From Isoetes taiwanensis (taxonomy: Eukaryota; Streptophyta; Lycopodiopsida; Isoetales; Isoetaceae): a DNA stretch of 64,000 nucleotides. Positions 58,775-64,000 of this stretch are shown piece after piece. The notes below the pieces were generated by a model, which saw only the letters and a list, made by a program, of their open reading frames with translations, made no database searches and had not been told where the DNA came from. The stretch covers positions 16,408,208-16,472,207 of the forward strand of contig JAJEKV010000032.1 of NCBI GenBank assembly GCA_021234155.1. Reading direction: 5' to 3'. Position 1 is the first letter of the stretch; each line of letters opens with the position of its first letter. Made by a program: the position numbers and the translations under genes.

Positions 58775-59194
58775 GGAACGCCGTATATCTCAAGCGAGAT
58801 GTGGTTAATGTGGCAGCCACGAAGAACAGCACAGTTTGAAGCCCAAAAACTAACTGTTTTTGGCGTTTTTTGGTCGATCCGGCTCCATTCTGCCTCAAAT
58901 CTCTTCCTCTCTTCAGCAATCTAGCATAAAGGGAGCAGACAAAGCAATTGGCATGGTTTTTAGATCGAATCAAACTGCCCATGGAGCGTAAAGAACCGGT
59001 ACCATTGAAATTTTGCCCCTCCCCCCTTCCCCCAACATGGTTTGAAGCCCTGTTTTTTTGCCACATTAACCACTTTTTGGGCACATTAACCACTTTTTTG
59101 GCCACATTAACCACTTTTTGGCCACATTAACCAGTGGTTAATGTGGCCTGGTTGGCCACGTTAACCACATCTCGCTTGAGATATACGGAGTTCC
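58775..59194. mobile_element. Mutator-type MITE with 9-bp target duplication
   Basis: Terminal inverted repeats of 40 bases (outer ends GGAACGCCGTATATCTC and its complement with G/T and T/C differences) enclose 420 bases. It is flanked by a perfect 9-base direct repeat TAAAGAGAG at 58766-58774 and 59195-59203, the target-site length of Mutator-like transposons. The right subterminal region has four to five tandem copies of 'gccacattaaccacttttt' at about 59060-59140, which echo the inner end of the TIR. No transposase is encoded. Confidence 0.9.
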
Positions 59195-59203
59195 TAAAGA
59201 GAG

Positions 59204-62200
59204 GTATAGATGCGTTTGTAGTTATGGCAGCAAATACGGAGTCATTGGAGATTCTTTTGCACTTGCCATTGCTTGCTGAAGATAAGGTATGCTCTATGAT
59301 TATCAGAAAGATCGTAGTATTTTAATCCTCTTCAGTACAGTAAATTTCAGTTTTTTAAATGTTATTATTAGAAAGAGGAAGCTTTTTTTTTCTTAAATAT
59401 ATGTTTAATGGATTACTCGATAATTCTAGTGATTGCAGAGGATCCATATCATGTGTTTGTTTTGCTGTTTTATAGCAGCAAAATACCTAAGCATTCATTC
59501 CACAATTTATCTGCATTAGTATTGTGCCACTATCATGGCCTTTTAAGAATGTCAAGTCTGTTAGTAATTTATCAAAAAATCATGGTAAAGCATGTATATT
59601 AAAGTTATTAGTTGTAGTTCCTTTCTTAAATTATGTTAAAGTGTTACCTCTTGGACTAATGTTTGGACCATGTTGAAACTTTGCAAAATGTTCCTTATGT
59701 TTTTGTCCCCTCAAACCAAGCTCTAGGGCGTGCATGTGGTGTCTCAAGGCCTGTAATTGTTTGTTCAATGACCACAAACAAAGGTAGTCAGTTGAAGACA
59801 CAAATTGAGCAGTTGAAGGTTCCTTGATGCAAATAGCAGAACGTTCCTAAGGTTTTACAATCTTTTTTTTTGCTTGCAGGCTCCCGTTGAGAAGTTTCTT
59901 ATCTAGCCTGATATGGCACTAATGAGATAGTCTTGGCAAAGCTGGTGCTAGCCTGTGATTTGCCCAGCAAGTTTTGCTGGAATGACTATCGATGTGTTCT
60001 GTTCTATATTAGGGGGTTAGATTTTAATTTACAACCAGAAATATTATATATGCATGAAGCTGATGATGGTCTTCCTATGGATTCTACCAGAGTGAAGCAA
60101 GATAAAGTTCCCAAATTATCCAATTAGTAAGGTTTTGGCGAAGGTGGGCCGAAATATGGGGGCTAGGATTTGGGGGGGGGGCTTTTTGTTTTTCTGGCAT
60201 TGCGATGGTGTGGGAAAAGAGGGGCCGGGAGGAAGTCGTGGCAGGGATGCTCCTGTCAAGGCGGGCGAGGAGATGAGCATGTCGCTCTGCTGGAAGACAT
60301 CGAGAACATGTCGGGTGTGGGCACGTTTCTTTGTCCGGGTTGCTGGAGGAGGCGGGTTTGTGGCAGCATTTTGTTCTCCGGGTTGCTAGAGGAGGCGGGT
60401 TTCTGGCAGCATTTTCTAGTGTTCTCTGTATTTGTTAGTGTTTTACAAGCAGGAGTTTGCATGGTGGCGCTTGAGATGGGATTGCCGGTGCCAGAAAGTT
60501 GTGTCTTGCGTGCTTCTGAGGTGAAGAAATTCTTCTGCATATTCAAGAAGGAATACTTCGGTGATAGCAGTTATGTGGCGTGTGCACTGATTAAGGGCTC
60601 ATCAGCTGTGCTCTTCGATTGCCTGATTGTGGAGCGTTTTCTTCTGCTGTCTGTGTTCTCTGTGCTGGAGACGGTAGAGACACATCAATCATTTGTTGCA
60701 GCAACGAACTTTCTTGAAAAGTACATTGGTTGTCTGGCTGCTATTCCAATTGCTACTGTGTGGATGGAGACATGGCTGCTACAGGGGCGAGGTCAAGTGG
60801 AGTTGTACAGTTGGAATGATTGAGAATGTGGCAGAAGATGCATATGGGCTGAAGGGGCATAGGAGGTGATGCGACCTGAGATGGCTATGGGTGGTCGTGT
60901 AAATTCGCTTCATCTCCCTCTTGTTCTTGAGGCTTCTTTGTAAAGGCAGCACTGTTTTTTATGAATGCATTTTATGAATGCAAGAGTTTCGCTGTGTAAT
61001 ATAATGTGCATCTGCTATTTTCTTTCTTGGAAATGTCTTTAGGTGGGACAATTGTGTGTGACAGGTGCGTCTGCAGATTGTCTCCATCATGTCATTAGAC
61101 AGCTTATTCTTCATGCTGCTATGTGAATGTAGTTTATGAATCCAGGGCCTCTTCTTCAGGCTTCTATGTACATCTACTGTATGAATTGGAGCGTCTTGGC
61201 AGGATGTATTTCCGCACCATGCAGGCGTGAGATGGCTGTGGCATCACTTTTACTGAAGCTTTTCCTCATGTTTTCTGTTGTTTTCCACTTCTGCTTATGT
61301 ACAGACCTTTTGGGCATTGTGGAAGCTTCTTCTTGAAGCTCATTTCATGACTGTTGTTTTCCAGATATGCAATGTAATATATGCGATCTCTTCACTTTCA
61401 TTCGCTCTTATATCATGGTCTATCTCTTGTAAATGCAATGGTATCATATTCATTGTTTATTTGTATGCATTAAAGTATTAGATGTAGATACATAATGAAA
61501 ACAACGATAAAGTGCGCAGACCTATATGAGGGTCTGATGTGGAAATTCCACAGCCCTTGATTTGGCACATTCATAGAATTATGCTTCGACCCAATGATCG
61601 AAAAAAAGCAATAAGGAGTAAGCAATAAACAATAGGGCACGATAAACCTTATTATATATCGACTCATTTCGTATTATTGGTTTCGTGTTACTGGGTTTCC
61701 AAGTTTAGGTAGGAAAATTATAGTGGCTGATTAATGTTGATGTGAGTACTAAGAGGCATTGCTAAAGTTGGTTCGTATTATTGCTCTGTAACATACTAGC
61801 ATCATCACGATCATTAATAAATTCTATGTCGTGACATGTTTTCTCTCAAATCTTTTCTGCAAAGTTCCATGAATTACACTTTAGAGTCATTGATCTCAAG
61901 CATAGTTTAGTCGTCGATCTAAGTGCTCAGTAAGCAATTGTTGTGAATTGTTGGCGAAGAAAAGTAAAAGGATAGTATTCTATGGTACTAGTGAAGATGC
62001 CCAGTGTTGCTGGGCATAGTTGGAAATTGTAATGTTGGGAACCTATAAATGATAAGGCTGCATTGTGAAATCATACTATCTAATCACACTACCTAAGGTG
62101 CTCAACGTTGCTGGGCATAGTTGGAAATTGTAATGTTGGGAACCTATAAATGATACGGCTGCATTCTCATTCTCATTCTCGTTCTCATTCTCATTATTCT

Positions 62201-64000
62201 AGATAGCAATGCATAATCATCATAGGGATTTAAATCACTATTCTTTTAATATTTAATATTAATCTCAATTGGAAAAGAAGATAGGAAGGGGTTATTTCCA
62301 TAGTAGTTAATTGTCTCTTTAACTGTTGCTAGTGCTTTACCCTAGATTCTGTCGAGATAAATATCAGTGCATCATGCATCAATGAGGTTGGAGAACATTG
62401 GTTCCATTCAGCAACGAATTCTCTCTGGTAAGTACAGTTGTGGAAAATATGGCAAGATGTCAATAAATCTCTCCATTTCAAAGAAGTTAGTCTTCCGTCA
62501 AACTGCTCCTTTTCAATTCCAATTCTAAGGGCAGATGCAATGTCTAAGAAATGTAAATGTCAAAGGGTGCAGTTGGCTGAGACAAACGTGGCTGAAGCTA
62601 GCCTTGGAGAAGCAAACAAGGATCATAGTATTAGGTGTTAATACAATATATGCATTTGATTTATCGAAATACTTTGTCTGTGGTTGTCAGGATCAAAACA
62701 TGCTAAGAAGTTCCCAGTAGGCAACTGTCTTTAACAACTAGAAGTTTTCACGGGAAGCCTTAATCAAAGACCTGGAGAGCACTGAAATTTTAAAGGTCTA
62801 AACGAGTTTCAAATACTAAATCCAGAACTCAATTGTGAGGAAGCACCAGCCTTGAACTAATCACAAAAAGTGATGAATATACATCTAAAATAATCACGAC
62901 ATATATAAATTCTAATTGGTGAATTCAAGACACATTTGGGATTGATAAGTGGTGTAAGCACCATCTTGTGGTATTACGCGGATATACAATGCAAGTTGAC
63001 ACAGAAAAGATGCTCTGTCAGTAGAAGCTTGACAAAATTTAATTTTGTGCTTCAAACTGTATGGTGCTTGACAAAATTTTATTATGTGCTTCAAAATGTA
63101 TGGTGCTTCAATTATGGTCAATTGTTGTGCAATGTAAAGAAATGCTTTAGATTGCAAGCAAATAATTGAAAGCATATAGCCAAATCTCATAGTCGAAGAA
63201 CATCGTCAGGAAGGATCATTAATAGTTTCAATCAACCAAGGATCAAAATTGTTAGGAAGGATCACTAATAGTCTCAACCAACCAAGGATCAAATGGGGTT
63301 GTGATGCTAAACATGCGTTAACTCTTCTTAATAGACATATGCTTCATGTGTATAAATGTATTTCTTTAACATGTTATATCCATTGTCTCAAATGTTTGTA
63401 GAGGCTGCATATCCTGGCATTTACGTTAAGCATTTCTTGAAGGATATATGAGAATGTAAATGCTGAATGCATTAAATTGTGGATGAACACGATTTTAATA
63501 CTTATGGCAAAGGCTCTTATAGGATCAATCGCGGGCAGTGAAAACTCTTATTCTTAGCAAAATGTTGTATAAGGAATACATCATTCTACGCCTTGAAGAC
63601 AACAGTGACTAACGTAATGCCACATGCAGGGTCCTTATGCACCATGAGCTTGTGATATTTACAACCATACATGTTCATAACGTCTCTTGATTGAATACAA
63701 CTGGTTTGTTTTGCACTTCTTTCTCAATTCAACTAGATAAGCTGCTGCTAGAATAGCATCCACATGAACCAAAACTCCCTATTTAATAGGCATCAGAACA
63801 CAAGGCAATAGCATAGTTTCAAGTCTTGCATGTTCTTAAACTGACACACATCTTTAAGCGCATCACTACAAGAATTGCTTAGTCATTATGTCAATACCAA
63901 CTCCCTTCCCCAAATGCAAGGCAGCTGGAAAAGAGAAATGTTCGCGGCAGAAGAGAAATGTTCGCGGCAGCCTTGGCTGCCACGATAAATTTCTTGTGAA
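59204..64000. other. Intergenic with short tandem duplications, no recognised gene
   Basis: The longest open frame (60170-60823, 217 codons) is partly a G-rich start and a 43-base duplication. Its second half (MGLPVPESCVLRASEV...) has no family I know, so I leave it uncalled. Tandem duplications: 60335-60420 (43 bases), 62006-62166 (101), 63027-63104 (39), 63209-63296 (46), 63931-63970 (20, exact). A CTCATT run is at 62164-62200. Confidence 0.5.

Noticed and set aside
60170-60823. 217-codon plus-strand open frame as a gene
   Set aside because: It starts in a G-run, includes a 43-base tandem duplication, has no recognisable domain and no supporting exon structure.

Overview
The window looks like a nuclear segment of a land-plant genome. 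It holds a plastid ribosomal protein gene split by seven GT-AG exons, a second long multi-exon gene, and between them mostly decayed transposable elements. Two element types fit a seed-free plant (fern, lycophyte or bryophyte) better than a flowering plant: a fungal/fish 'Sushi'- or Tcn1-like Ty3/gypsy element and Replitron-like HUH elements. That placement is inference; the species cannot be read from the sequence.

Layout. 1-2.9 kb: no supported gene. 2.92-15.88 kb: one degenerate, roughly 13 kb Ty3/gypsy LTR retrotransposon on the minus strand, with both LTRs, an initiator-Met-type primer binding site, a polypurine tract, gag, protease, RT and integrase remnants. Unusually, it has a block of same-strand ORFs between the 5' LTR and gag. 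The first ends in a clear histone H3 fold. Another aligns, divergently but almost without gaps, to histone H2A. Two more have marginal H2B/H4-like C-termini. 18.6-19.7 kb: LINE remnant. 20.7-22.2 kb: plastid ribosomal protein bL9 (minus). 25.75-27.1 kb: a third, isolated LTR of the histone element's family, running into a 2.8 kb minisatellite of 19/38-bp units. 32.5-34.8 and 47.5-49.0 kb: two copies of a Replitron-like element with an HUH endonuclease, a conserved second ORF and a two-hairpin 3' end. 35.0-46.3 kb: a large plus-strand host gene of about ten exons encoding roughly 1,900 residues of unrecognised protein. 49.7-52.15 kb: Sushi/Tcn1-like gypsy fragment. 52.5-53.6 kb: PIF/Harbinger transposase relic. 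54.2-56.55 kb: short gag-only LTR element. 58.8-59.2 kb: Mutator-type MITE with 9-bp target duplication. 60-64 kb: no recognisable gene, but several short tandem duplications.

The most interesting item is the LTR retrotransposon that appears to carry its own histone-fold proteins. The H3 part is secure by inspection. The H2A assignment is good but needs a profile or structure test. The H2B/H4 assignments are hypotheses. The host genes appear unrelated to each other and are simply embedded in repeats.
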